Shown here one piece after another: positions 30,385 to 36,516 of a DNA stretch of 36,516 bases (the first letter of the stretch is position 1; each line of letters begins with the position of its first letter). Below the pieces are notes generated by a model. The model saw only the letters and a list, made by a program, of their open reading frames with translations, was not told where the DNA came from and did not search any database. The position numbers and the translations under genes were made by a program. Source of the stretch: CAZWTD01 sp964637345 (GTDB taxonomy: Bacteria; Patescibacteriota; Patescibacteriia; HK-STAS-PATE-3); contig CAZWTD010000010.1 in the NCBI GenBank assembly GCA_964637345.1, forward strand, positions 1-36,516, written 5' to 3'.

Positions 30385-30546
30385 GTGGCAAAGCAGAGAG
30401 GGTGGGTCCCAACGCCTGTTCATGAGCCTGTACCGGACGTGTTTGCTTCTCGCGGGGGAGCTTCTTCGCGGCAACGGAAGCTTGCAAGGAGCTTCCTCGT
30501 CGGGTCCCTGCTCATTCTTCTCGCCGTCGTTCTGTCAGTGCTTTGA
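30385..30546 (+). CDS. small single-helix (tail-anchored) protein
   Basis: The 53-residue protein has a polar N-terminal half with several Pro, Val and Arg, then RQRKLARS and a C-terminal hydrophobic helix (SFLVGSLLILLAVVLSVL). It should sit with its N-terminus in the cytoplasm. The GTG at 30385 follows GAGGAGGG (30373-30380) at four bases, which sets the start. A promoter and terminator bracket it as a monocistronic unit. No family recognised. Confidence 0.65.
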   Translation: MAKQRGWVPTPVHEPVPDVFASRGGASSRQRKLARSFLVGSLLILLAVVLSVL

Positions 30547-30551
30547 TCTTC

Positions 30552-30590
30552 AGCGGGTCGTCGATAGTTTCGACGGCCCGCTTCTTCATT
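30552..30590 (+). terminator. intrinsic terminator
   Basis: AGCGGG and CGTCGA (30552-30564) pair with TCGACG and CCCGCT (30570-30582), with one T/G contact, followed by TCTTCATT. Confidence 0.8.
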
Positions 30591-30601
30591 CAGAGAAGCT
30601 T

Positions 30602-30610
30602 TGCTATACT
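30602..30610 (+). promoter_or_regulatory. extended -10 promoter for a leaderless zinc-ribbon gene
   Basis: TG-C-TATACT (in TTTGCTATACT) ends eight bases before the ATG at 30619. It directly follows the terminator of the preceding gene. No Shine-Dalgarno sequence is present. Confidence 0.65.
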
Positions 30611-30618
30611 GACACGCG

Positions 30619-30762
30619 ATGCTTCGATGCACACAATGCAAAAAATTATATGAAGAAGGAAGCGACGGCTACTGCGCGGCGTGCCTTGCGTCGGCCCAGG
30701 CGGATCTCATCGATCGCTGGGACACACTCGGCGAGGGCCCCAAAAGCCCCGATCAAGCGTAA
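30619..30762 (+). CDS. 47-residue zinc-ribbon protein
   Basis: This small gene encodes MLRCTQCKKLYEEGSDGYC and continues AACLASAQADLIDRWDTLG. It has two CxxC pairs (residues 4-7 and 19-22), a compact zinc ribbon followed by an acidic helix. The reading frame is supported by the exact CxxC pairing and by the promoter only eight bases before the ATG. It ends seven bases before the most likely start of the next gene. A different frame beginning at 30650 is open through the same DNA but would give an implausible Arg/Ala-rich N-terminus. Confidence 0.7.
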   Translation: MLRCTQCKKLYEEGSDGYCAACLASAQADLIDRWDTLGEGPKSPDQA

Positions 30763-30769
30763 AACAATT

Positions 30770-31795
30770 TTGATTCCGAAGTTGTACCTCGAAGGGCTAG
30801 CGCTCGCCGCCATGGTTTTCAGCTTGGCGCTCCTGGTAACGAAGCTAAACCCAAATGCGCCGGACGGTACCCCGAAAACTCCCGGTACGTCGATTGACTC
30901 CTTGCTGTCTGACCCCGAAACCGCAGTGTCCGAGGAAAGCTGGTCCGTTCAGGAAGCTCCGGTCCTTGAAAGTATTACGGGGACCTCGAGTCTTGTTGAG
31001 CCGGATGGAACAATTGTCCTCTATGAAACTCATGATGGAAAAGTGTGGCGCCGGGACAGCACGGATGGAGTCACCTTTTCTGAGCCCGTTTCAACCGGGA
31101 TTGAGGAGGATGCAAGTCTTCCGTATGAACAGCGACCGGTCATTGGACGGGCCAGTGTTTTACAGATTTCGAGCTATGAGTATTTGATGGTCTACGAGCA
31201 ATCAGCTCGACAGCGTCCCGAGGTGGCTCAAGTTGACCAGCCGCGCCAGCTGTTTGGAGCACGATCGAGCGACGGTGTTTCGTTTAGCTCCTTCGGCCAA
31301 ATTCTCGATAGTGTGCGTCACGACGCAGGCTACGCGAGCGACCCGGAGCTCCTTCTCCTTCCTGATACGTCGCTCCGTTTGTTTTATACATCAAAAGGCG
31401 ATCGAATTGCGAGTCTTCATTCAGACACGAAAGGAGCGACCTGGGTGTCAGAAGGGGAGCGCCTGAGCCGCGTGAGTGATGACGCTGATGTTCTCTATCT
31501 GGGCCAGTATTATGCGATGTATTATTCTTTTCCGGCCGAAGGTTTGAACGCGAGTGGCTCACTTACGAAGGCTTGGCAAATACGGAAAGCGTACTCAACC
31601 GACGGGCTGAGCTTTGTAAAAACGTCAAAAGCGCTGGTTGCCGGATCCGATTTTCGGGATGCGATCGATCCTGATATTCTCATCTTGCCGAACGGCACAG
31701 TTCGGATGTATTTCGGTCTCCGCCGTTCCGGGACGAGTCAGGACGACCCCGCCTACGATCTCTATACAGCGACTGCCGGGATAAGCGCTCAGTAG
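30770..31795 (+). CDS. membrane-anchored beta-propeller (sialidase/GH43-like) protein
   Basis: With a TTG start at 30770 the protein has 341 residues. An N-terminal helix (about 7-24, EGLALAAMVFSLALLVTK) anchors it. The rest shows several repeats with blade-like strands and Asp-box-like turns: RRDSTDGVTFSEP, ARSSDGVSFSSFG, SDTKGATWVSEG and AYSTDGLSFVKT. DPELLLLPDTSLRLFYTSKG and DPDILILPNGTVRMYFGL recur as blade cores. A glycan-binding or glycosidase-like role outside the cell is possible. No catalytic residue can be assigned. ATG 30812 and 30650 are alternative starts. Confidence 0.75.
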   Translation: MIPKLYLEGLALAAMVFSLALLVTKLNPNAPDGTPKTPGTSIDSLLSDPETAVSEESWSVQEAPVLESITGTSSLVEPDGTIVLYETHDGKVWRRDSTDGVTFSEPVSTGIEEDASLPYEQRPVIGRASVLQISSYEYLMVYEQSARQRPEVAQVDQPRQLFGARSSDGVSFSSFGQILDSVRHDAGYASDPELLLLPDTSLRLFYTSKGDRIASLHSDTKGATWVSEGERLSRVSDDADVLYLGQYYAMYYSFPAEGLNASGSLTKAWQIRKAYSTDGLSFVKTSKALVAGSDFRDAIDPDILILPNGTVRMYFGLRRSGTSQDDPAYDLYTATAGISAQ

Positions 31796-31803
31796 CCCGG
31801 GTC

Positions 31804-31832
31804 TTGCCTGGAGTGCGTCAACCTGCTACCCT
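31804..31832 (+). promoter_or_regulatory. promoter of mnmA
   Basis: TTGCCT (31804-31809), 17 bases, TACCCT (31827-31832) with an extended TG at 31824. The -10 box ends ten bases before the ATG at 31843, implying an ultrashort or absent leader. A TTG at 31804 that could be read as a start lies in the -35 box. Confidence 0.6.
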
Positions 31833-31842
31833 CGGTTCGCGT

Positions 31843-32931
31843 ATGGAAAAACTTCGTATTGCCGTCGGGCTATCGGGCGGGGTAGATTCATCGGTCGCCG
31901 CTCTGCTCCTCAAAGAAGCCGGTCATGATGTGACGGGCGTGTTCATGAAGAACTGGACGAAGAGTTCAGTGAGTCCGCATTGCTCGGAGGAGGCGGATCG
32001 GAAGGATGCGCTTCGAGTGGCTACAAAGCTTCGTATCCCATTTCTCGTTTGGGATTTCGAAGCTGAATATCGCGCGAAGGTGATGGAAGTGTTTTTTCAA
32101 GAGTACGCAGCCGGACGGACCCCGAATCCGGATGTGTTGTGTAACCGGGAGATCAAGTTCGGGTTATTTTTGCAGCGAGCGATAGCCGAGGGATTCGATA
32201 AAATTGCGACCGGCCATTACGCTCGGGTTAGTGAAGATCCGACTGGGTGCTTTCACCTTCTCACCGGTCGCGACGCGAATAAGGATCAGTCGTATTTCCT
32301 AGTGACACTCGGTCAAGCCGAGCTGTCGAAAAGCCTTTTCCCTGTCGGACACCTCGAAAAGCCCGAGGTCCGCCGACTTGCCGCTGAAGCAGGTTTGCCA
32401 ACAGCTGCGAAGCCGGATAGTCAGGGAATTTGTTTTGTCGGCCCGGTGAATGTCCAGGAGGTGCTCCGAACTCGTTTACATGATGAGCCGGGCGAGGTGG
32501 TGACAGGGGACGGGCAAGTCGTTGGCCGGCATCGCGGCCTGGCGTTTTCGACCATTGGTCAGCGTCATGGGCTGAGCATTGGCGGAAGTGGCCTCCCGTA
32601 TTATGTTGCAAGAAAAGATCGGGCTACAAATCGGATTATTGTTGCGCACGGAAACCGCGACCCCTTGCTTTTTCAGTCTGAATTATTCGCGAGCAGCGTG
32701 AGCTGGACCGGCTCAGCTCCAGTAAAGCCCTTCGAGGCTTTGGTGCGGATTCGCTATCGACAGCCACTTCAGGTCGCTCGCGTTGAACCGGTATCAGCGG
32801 GTAAGCTGCATATCCTTTTTTCAAGCCCCCAGCGAGCGGTAACGCCAGGCCAGTACGCGGCGATCTATCAAGGAGACGAGCTCATCGGCGGGGGAATAAT
32901 AGAAGAAGCGGGACCAAGTCTGGCGACCTAG
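31843..32931 (+). CDS. mnmA: tRNA 2-thiouridylase MnmA
   Basis: The 362-residue enzyme adds sulfur to uridine 34 of tRNA-Lys, -Glu and -Gln. The PP-loop SGGVDSS (about 10-16) binds ATP. Catalytic cysteines are Cys100 (NPDVLCNREIKF) and Cys197 (DSQGICFVG). ATGHYAR and DQSYFL are further hallmarks. The C-terminal beta domain is complete. The start at 31843 is chosen because upstream in-frame codons overlap the promoter. Its substrate tRNA-Glu set would include the UUC isoacceptor, not the CTC tRNA in this window. Confidence 0.96.
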   Translation: MEKLRIAVGLSGGVDSSVAALLLKEAGHDVTGVFMKNWTKSSVSPHCSEEADRKDALRVATKLRIPFLVWDFEAEYRAKVMEVFFQEYAAGRTPNPDVLCNREIKFGLFLQRAIAEGFDKIATGHYARVSEDPTGCFHLLTGRDANKDQSYFLVTLGQAELSKSLFPVGHLEKPEVRRLAAEAGLPTAAKPDSQGICFVGPVNVQEVLRTRLHDEPGEVVTGDGQVVGRHRGLAFSTIGQRHGLSIGGSGLPYYVARKDRATNRIIVAHGNRDPLLFQSELFASSVSWTGSAPVKPFEALVRIRYRQPLQVARVEPVSAGKLHILFSSPQRAVTPGQYAAIYQGDELIGGGIIEEAGPSLAT

Positions 32932-32936
32932 TCCCG
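32909..32936. terminator. bidirectional terminator overlapping the mnmA end
   Basis: CGGGAC (32909-32914) pairs with GTCCCG (32931-32936), with an inner stem of about four pairs. On the minus strand it is followed by CTTCTTCTATTATT. It covers the mnmA stop and serves the convergent gene at 32947. Confidence 0.75.
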
Positions 32937-32946
32937 CGAGAGTGTA

Positions 32947-33342
32947 CTATTCGATCCATGTAAGTCGATCCCGCCGGTGGTCGTAGACCATCGAAGCGAT
33001 GATGCCGCCAATCAGCGAGATCGGGCCGATGATTGCCCCAAGACCTTTCGGCAACTGGAGTTCTTCGTATCCGAGTATACCGAGCCAGATTCCGCTGCTG
33101 AGCCAGAGGATGACGAAGGAAAGAACCCCGATCCCTGTTTTGTTCGCGTTGATGAGGCGGCTGAGAACAAATGCCGCGAGAACGCTCCCTAGACCAATGG
33201 CCAAGGACCACTGGAGGGTTTTCTCGATTACGAGGGTAGCGCCCGCGCTCGGGTTGTCGTGGTGGGTGAAGAGGAGCGCAAGAGCTGTAGAGAGGACCCA
33301 GACGAGAATTGCGAAGCCGAACATCCGAAGGTACGACCCCAT
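32947..33342 (-). CDS. four-helix membrane protein
   Basis: The 131-residue protein has four hydrophobic segments (about 5-24, 45-62, 70-88 and 100-120), including FGFAILVWVLSTALALLF at the start. The C-terminus is charged (DHRRDRLTWIE). The ATG at 33342 follows AAGGAGG at suitable distance; a longer frame upstream is less likely. A possible minus-strand promoter (TTGCGC, 18 bases, TACACT) lies about 45-75 bases upstream. No family recognised. Confidence 0.75.
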   Translation of the reverse strand: MGSYLRMFGFAILVWVLSTALALLFTHHDNPSAGATLVIEKTLQWSLAIGLGSVLAAFVLSRLINANKTGIGVLSFVILWLSSGIWLGILGYEELQLPKGLGAIIGPISLIGGIIASMVYDHRRDRLTWIE

Positions 33343-33536
33343 TCGTTCCTCCTTGTGAAGAGTGGGGAGAAGAGAGATGTCAGCAATAGTGTAAAGAAAA
33401 AGGCAAGAAAAGCGCAAGCTTCAAGAAAAGTCGACTGAACACTATTTGTGTCCAGATGGTGTAGTACGAGCTCGATTATCACCGGGCTTTTTCGTTGTAG
33501 TAAGACCCGAAGAAAGTCCGAATTTTGAAAAAACCC

Positions 33537-33565
33537 TTGACAGCTTTTTTTCGAACGAGTACCTT
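33537..33565 (+). promoter_or_regulatory. upstream promoter before the third Nudix gene
   Basis: TTGACA (33537-33542), 17 bases, TACCTT (33560-33565). It would give a leader of about 54 bases, unlike the closer box at 33614. The 283-base interval between the divergent genes at 33342 and 33626 holds this and the next promoter; no gene is seen in it. Confidence 0.5.
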
Positions 33566-33590
33566 ATTGGATCCGCCGAACTGTGGATAG

Positions 33591-33619
33591 TTTTCGATCA
33601 TCATGGAACAGGGTAAAAT
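33591..33619 (+). promoter_or_regulatory. downstream promoter for a leaderless Nudix start
   Basis: TTTTCG (33591-33596), 17 bases, TAAAAT (33614-33619). The -10 box ends six bases before the ATG at 33626 and there is no Shine-Dalgarno sequence. Confidence 0.5.
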
Positions 33620-33625
33620 AAAAAC

Positions 33626-34174
33626 ATGAAAGCTATAAGAATACAGAAGGTCCGAAAAACCATTTCTGCCGGCGGCCTCATTGCTCAAGAACGGCACGGT
33701 GATGTGTTCGTATTACTCGTTCGCATTAAAAGGCGGAATCTTTGGACTATTCCGAAGGGACACCTTGAGACAGGAGAGCAACTTCACGATGCTGCGCGAA
33801 GAGAGGTAGCTGAAGAAGCAAACGCAACTAAGGTTCGGATTTTGGGTCGCCTGGGATGCTTTCAGCGAATGGCGAACCATCGGCGAGAGCATAAAACGAT
33901 CCACTATTTTCTTATGACTCCGACTGCACTCGAGAATTATGGGGCCTCGTCAGATCAGCACTTTGACCGCATTACGTGGTGGCCGCTTGATCGCGCCCCT
34001 CATCTCGCATTACCCGAACACAATAAGGTTCTTGCAGAATTACGTTTTCGCTTGTCCCAGGTTCGACATCGTCTTTGGTCACCTCCCCCTACCCCCTCCG
34101 AGGCGGAGGGGGTGGCACGGAGTGGCGGGGGAGGGAAAGAACAATTTTCTCAACAACGCGTTCAATCTCGTTGA
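33626..34174 (+). CDS. Nudix hydrolase with altered C-terminus
   Basis: The 182-residue protein has a Nudix box in GHLETGEQLHDAARREVAEE (from about residue 49), followed by AN where the consensus has a Gly; the glutamates are intact. The preceding NLWTIPKG matches the family. The natural domain seems to end near HNKVLAELRFRLSQV (about 131-145). The remaining about 35 residues (SPPPTPSEAEGVARSGGGG) come from a GC-rich palindromic element at 34082-34135 and look foreign. The last 86 bases overlap the convergent DUF559 gene. Confidence 0.88.
   Translation: MKAIRIQKVRKTISAGGLIAQERHGDVFVLLVRIKRRNLWTIPKGHLETGEQLHDAARREVAEEANATKVRILGRLGCFQRMANHRREHKTIHYFLMTPTALENYGASSDQHFDRITWWPLDRAPHLALPEHNKVLAELRFRLSQVRHRLWSPPPTPSEAEGVARSGGGGKEQFSQQRVQSR
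34082..34135. repeat. nested GC-rich palindromic element
   Basis: CCCCCTCCG (34092-34100) pairs with CGGAGGGGG (34104-34112) around AGG. Outside it, CCTCCCCC (34082-34089) pairs with GGGGGAGG (34127-34134), leaving a 14-base asymmetric arm. The plus strand encodes the end of the Nudix protein and the minus strand the Pro/Arg-rich end of DUF559, with its TAG stop in the outer arm. DUF559 genes often end in such palindromes in other genomes (from memory), so this may be a dispersed repeat. Only one copy is in the window. Confidence 0.6.
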
Positions 34175-34478
34175 ACACCTCTGTATTCGTGAAGCGTAAA
34201 ACGCGAAGCCCAAGAGACTTCATATATTCATCGCGTTCGTGGTCATACGCTTTTTGCCGATTTTTTACGTGACCTGATCCGTCGATTTCAACAACCAGCC
34301 TCGCGGAATGACAGTAGAAATCGGCGATATAGCGTCCAATGTTGTATTGGCGATGAAATTTAAGCCCGAAAAGGCGCCTCTTTCGGACAAGGGCCCAAAA
34401 AATCGCCTCTGCCTCTGTTTGATTTTTCCTTAGGGCTCGTCTTCGGCCTAGAGATGATTGTTTTTGGAAGCGAATCAT
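34089..34478 (-). CDS. DUF559 endonuclease-fold protein
   Basis: The 129-residue protein matches DUF559 (Vsr/restriction-endonuclease-like fold). The visible signatures are LRKNQTEAEAIFWALVRKRR, GLKFHRQYNIGRYIADFYC and ARLVVEIDGSGH, the last holding the conserved acidic and E-x-D-G residues. GLRVLRFTNTEVFNEIERV closes the domain. The last about 14 residues (LPRHSVPPPPPRRG) arise from the palindromic element. The ATG at 34478 is preferred, since upstream in-frame sequence crosses a terminator. It is AT-richer than its neighbours, consistent with mobility. Function is not known. Confidence 0.88.
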   Translation of the reverse strand: MIRFQKQSSLGRRRALRKNQTEAEAIFWALVRKRRLFGLKFHRQYNIGRYIADFYCHSARLVVEIDGSGHVKNRQKAYDHERDEYMKSLGLRVLRFTNTEVFNEIERVVEKIVLSLPRHSVPPPPPRRG

Positions 34479-34504
34479 AGTGATTATGATCGCCACTAAA
34501 GCAG

Positions 34505-34534
34505 ATTTTATCTGAATAAGAATGAATAATGCAA
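34505..34534 (-). promoter_or_regulatory. promoter of the DUF559 gene (minus strand)
   Basis: On the minus strand TTGCAT (34529-34534), 18 bases, TAAAAT (34505-34510). The leader to the ATG at 34478 is about 20 bases. Confidence 0.5.
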
Positions 34535-34549
34535 GACAAGAGAATGAAG

Positions 34550-34577
34550 ACCGGCACCCTCGAGCGAGAGTGCCGGT
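34550..34577 (-). terminator. intrinsic terminator of the HbpS/GlcG-like gene
   Basis: ACCGGCAC (34550-34557) pairs with GTGCCGGT (34570-34577), with a CTCG/CGAG inner stem after a C/A mismatch. On the minus strand it is followed by CTTCATTCTCTTG. Confidence 0.82.
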
Positions 34578-34591
34578 TGACCGATATGGAA

Positions 34592-35026
34592 CTAGGGGTT
34601 GAGCGATGCGGCTCCGAAGGTGGCGAGCTCGTGGTCGTGGAACTCGCCAGCCGCTGAAGGCGGGCAGAACGCTTTCCGACCGGAGACGCCTACCGCGCCA
34701 ATGCACCCATCACTGTCGATGATCGCGACTCCTCCGCCCATGAAGCAGAGCTGGAGACCGCCGAACTCCGCAGGGTTGAGTGGCGGAGTGCGCTTCGAAA
34801 GCTCGAGCGTGTCGAGCCGACGCATGGCCGAGGTGACCGCCTTGGCCTGGGCGACCGAAACAGCGAGGGGCAGGACCCCGTCCATAGCCCCGAAGGCCAG
34901 GAGTTGGTGATCAGCGCCAACGACCGCGACCGCAACGGGTTCGCCGCCATCCCGCGACGCCTTGTCGACGATAGCGAACACGATATGGGCCGCCTCCCCA
35001 TACTCCAAGGTGCGAATGTTTCTCAC
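34592..35026 (-). CDS. HbpS/GlcG (DUF336) family protein
   Basis: The 144-residue protein matches the GlcG/HbpS family, whose members form oligomers and in some species bind heme or cobalamin. Visible signatures: EPVAVAVVGADHQLLAFGAM (about 28-47), AQAKAVTSAMRRLDTLEL, then GGGVAIIDSDGCIGAVGVSG and the late LATFGAASL. A GTG start at 35026 lies four bases after AGGAGG on the minus strand, while an ATG two bases away is out of frame. The ligand is unknown. It has its own promoter and terminator. Confidence 0.85.
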   Translation of the reverse strand: MRNIRTLEYGEAAHIVFAIVDKASRDGGEPVAVAVVGADHQLLAFGAMDGVLPLAVSVAQAKAVTSAMRRLDTLELSKRTPPLNPAEFGGLQLCFMGGGVAIIDSDGCIGAVGVSGRKAFCPPSAAGEFHDHELATFGAASLNP

Positions 35027-35072
35027 ATACCCTCCTCTGTTTTTGCCCTGGCGTTATTGCACAGGACCGGGA

Positions 35073-35101
35073 AATATAGTACATTTTGCTCTCAAAGTCA
35101 A
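35073..35101 (-). promoter_or_regulatory. promoter of the HbpS/GlcG-like gene (minus strand)
   Basis: On the minus strand TTGACT (35096-35101), 17 bases, TATATT (35073-35078). It is back to back with the alaS promoter, with eight bases between their -35 boxes. Confidence 0.75.
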
Positions 35102-35109
35102 GGCTCCCA

Positions 35110-35138
35110 TTGATCGAGGTCGCTGATTCCCGTATGAT
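35110..35138 (+). promoter_or_regulatory. promoter of alaS
   Basis: TTGATC (35110-35115), 17 bases, TATGAT (35133-35138). The -10 box ends nine bases before the ATG at 35148, so the mRNA has an ultrashort or no leader. Confidence 0.7.
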
Positions 35139-35147
35139 CGGATTCGT

Positions 35148-36516
35148 ATGAAGGCTCACCAACTCCGCTCCGCTTTTCTCGAGTATTTTCAAAAGCACGC
35201 GCACGCCATCGTGCCGTCGTCTTCACTGATTCCGGACAATGATCCCTCGGTCCTGTTAACGACCGCCGGGATGCAGCAGTTTAAGCCCTACTTTCTCGGG
35301 ACAAAGGACGCGCAAAAGGATTTTGGAACGAAGCGGCTTGCTTCAGTCCAAAAGTGTTTTCGAACCTCGGATATCGAATCGGTCGGGGATGAAACGCACG
35401 ACACCTTTTTCGAAATGCTTGGGAATTTTGCAATCGACGACTACTTTAAGGCTGAAGCGATCGCCTTTGCCTGGGAGTTTATTACGAAGAAGGTCGGGAT
35501 TCACCACGATCGCATTTGGGTAACGATCTACGCGGGCGATGAGCTTGTTCCGCGGGATAGCGAAGCCGAAGCGATTTGGGCGAAGCTTGTACCGAAGGAC
35601 CGTATCGTCGCCTTTGGCCGGGATGATAATTGGTGGGGTCCGCCCGGGGACAGCGGCTCCTGTGGCCCCTGCACCGAAATACACATTGATCGAAGCGGAC
35701 GGCCCTGCGAGAAGGGGAAGGATTGTGTGGCAAATTGCGAATGCGGGCGCTTTGTCGAAATTTGGAACCTCGTGTTTACGGAGTATGAGAAGACCCCAGC
35801 CGGCAAGTTCGTTCCTTTGCCAACGAAGAACATTGATACGGGAATGGGACTTGAGCGGTTGGCGCTCGTCGTGCAGAAGGCCTCAACGATCTTCGAGACC
35901 GACCTTTTCGCGCCGATCATTCAGGCGCTAGAGCGACACCCCGCTTTCGGACGCCTTGAATCGGAGTATGAGAATATGAAACGTGCGCGGATTGTCGCCG
36001 ATCATCTTCGCGCCGCGGTATTTCTTTTGAGCGACGGGGTTGAGTTCAGCAATAAAGCCCAGGGCTATACGCTCCGTCGCATCGTTCGGCGCGCAATCGA
36101 TCAGTTCGACTCGATGGAGATAGATTTTGCGCCGATTGTTGACGCCACGCTCGGGATTTTTCACGGCGCATATCCTGACCTCACCGCAAAGCGAGATTCA
36201 GTCCTCGCCGCCTTAGCGCGCGAGCTGGAAATCTACCATCGCGTTCTGAAGGCCGATGTCACAACGGTGTACACAAAGCTGCGGAAGAAGCTCGGGAGTG
36301 AAGCTTCGGCTGATGTTCCCGAAGCGGCTTCGCCTTCGAGTCGTCCCTTAACCCCGGAAGAAGCTTACTATCTCTATACGACCTACGGTTTTTCTCCCGA
36401 GCGGCTGAAGCGCGAGGGTTACGTCTTCGACGAGGCGGCGTTTTCCGATCAGCTCAAAAAGCACCAGGACCTTTCCCGAGCCGGGACCGGAACCTTTCAC
36501 GGCGGCTTGGCTGACC
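35148..36516 (+). CDS. alaS: alanine--tRNA ligase, N-terminal part
   Basis: The frame is open to the window edge (456 codons). It covers the class II catalytic domain and the tRNA-recognition helical domain. Signatures: SSSLIPDNDPSVLLTTAGMQ (about 24-43), then QFKPYF, VQKCFRTSDIE, then NWWGPPGDSGSCGPCTEIH and LPTKNIDTGMGLERL. The visible end, HQDLSRAGTGTFHGGLAD, matches the region just before the editing domain, so editing and C-Ala domains lie outside. A cysteine cluster (CEKGKDCVANCEC, about 188-200) sits in the catalytic domain. No Shine-Dalgarno sequence precedes the ATG. Confidence 0.95.
   Translation, partial: MKAHQLRSAFLEYFQKHAHAIVPSSSLIPDNDPSVLLTTAGMQQFKPYFLGTKDAQKDFGTKRLASVQKCFRTSDIESVGDETHDTFFEMLGNFAIDDYFKAEAIAFAWEFITKKVGIHHDRIWVTIYAGDELVPRDSEAEAIWAKLVPKDRIVAFGRDDNWWGPPGDSGSCGPCTEIHIDRSGRPCEKGKDCVANCECGRFVEIWNLVFTEYEKTPAGKFVPLPTKNIDTGMGLERLALVVQKASTIFETDLFAPIIQALERHPAFGRLESEYENMKRARIVADHLRAAVFLLSDGVEFSNKAQGYTLRRIVRRAIDQFDSMEIDFAPIVDATLGIFHGAYPDLTAKRDSVLAALARELEIYHRVLKADVTTVYTKLRKKLGSEASADVPEAASPSSRPLTPEEAYYLYTTYGFSPERLKREGYVFDEAAFSDQLKKHQDLSRAGTGTFHGGLAD

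Noticed and set aside
30650..30769. Earlier ATG as start of the beta-propeller gene
   Set aside because: It would add an Arg/Ala-rich stretch overlapping the zinc-ribbon frame, which has cleaner coding features and a promoter. It is kept only as an alternative.
1..36516. UGA recoded as glycine
   Set aside because: TGA ends many genes at the expected family length and at ATGA overlaps, for example asnS and scpA.
1..36516. CRISPR array, prophage, transposase or integron
   Set aside because: No regularly spaced repeats, no transposase, integrase or phage structural genes were seen on either strand.

Overview
The window looks like a chromosomal segment from a reduced-genome bacterium of the Patescibacteria (Candidate Phyla Radiation), perhaps a Parcubacteria-type lineage. 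This is inferred from gene style and not from a marker phylogeny. The signs are short genes, many small membrane-anchored or zinc-ribbon proteins of no known family, streamlined versions of HrcA and AspRS, a solitary DUF3467 gene, scarce metabolism, and tight gene packing at moderately high GC. TGA is used as a stop (for example at the end of asnS and scpB's upstream neighbour scpA), so the UGA=Gly code of Gracilibacteria/Absconditabacteria does not apply. No insertion sequence, prophage, CRISPR array or rRNA was seen.

Layout. 1-1.1 kb: end of a C39-like peptidase and an AT-richer membrane-anchored orphan. 1.1-8.2 kb: one long co-directional block, asnS, aspS, a winged-helix gene, a YbaK-type deacylase, scpA, scpB, tpiA, gapA and a small membrane protein. 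Several junctions overlap, and it is probably driven mainly by one strong promoter at 1134-1162. 8.2-14 kb: tRNA-Glu(CTC), a GT4 glycosyltransferase, a flavodoxin and a run of membrane-anchored or secreted orphans on both strands. 14-17.7 kb: an SDR, an M29 aminopeptidase behind an operator-like repeat array, a GIY-YIG protein, a TfoX-like protein and a Nudix hydrolase. 17.7-19.8 kb: a GT39-type membrane glycosyltransferase (minus strand) and a zinc-binding small protein. 19.8-26.7 kb: a heat-shock locus with CIRCE, hrcA, grpE, hsp20, a zinc-ribbon protein, dnaK, a small membrane protein, DUF3467, a polytopic membrane protein and dnaJ. 26.7-34.5 kb: membrane proteins, two more Nudix hydrolases, a lipoprotein, malQ, a beta-propeller protein preceded by a tiny zinc-ribbon gene, mnmA and a DUF559 nuclease-like gene. 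34.5 kb to the end: an HbpS/GlcG-like protein (minus) and the 5' part of alaS.

How it fits together. Translation genes (asnS, aspS, alaS, YbaK-type, mnmA, tRNA-Glu), chromosome organisation (scpAB), lower glycolysis (tpiA, gapA), glucan turnover (malQ) and protein folding are scattered among envelope orphans. The most notable pattern I see is a promoter class whose -10 box ends only 6-10 nt before the start codon, often as TTTGCTATACT. It implies leaderless mRNAs for at least eight genes, while another gene class here carries strong Shine-Dalgarno sequences. Other points of interest are an AspRS lacking the GAD insertion domain, a short HrcA with a CIRCE superimposed on its promoter, structured RNA inside the heat-shock operon, basic tails on otherwise standard enzymes, and a palindromic element translated on both strands at the Nudix/DUF559 junction.
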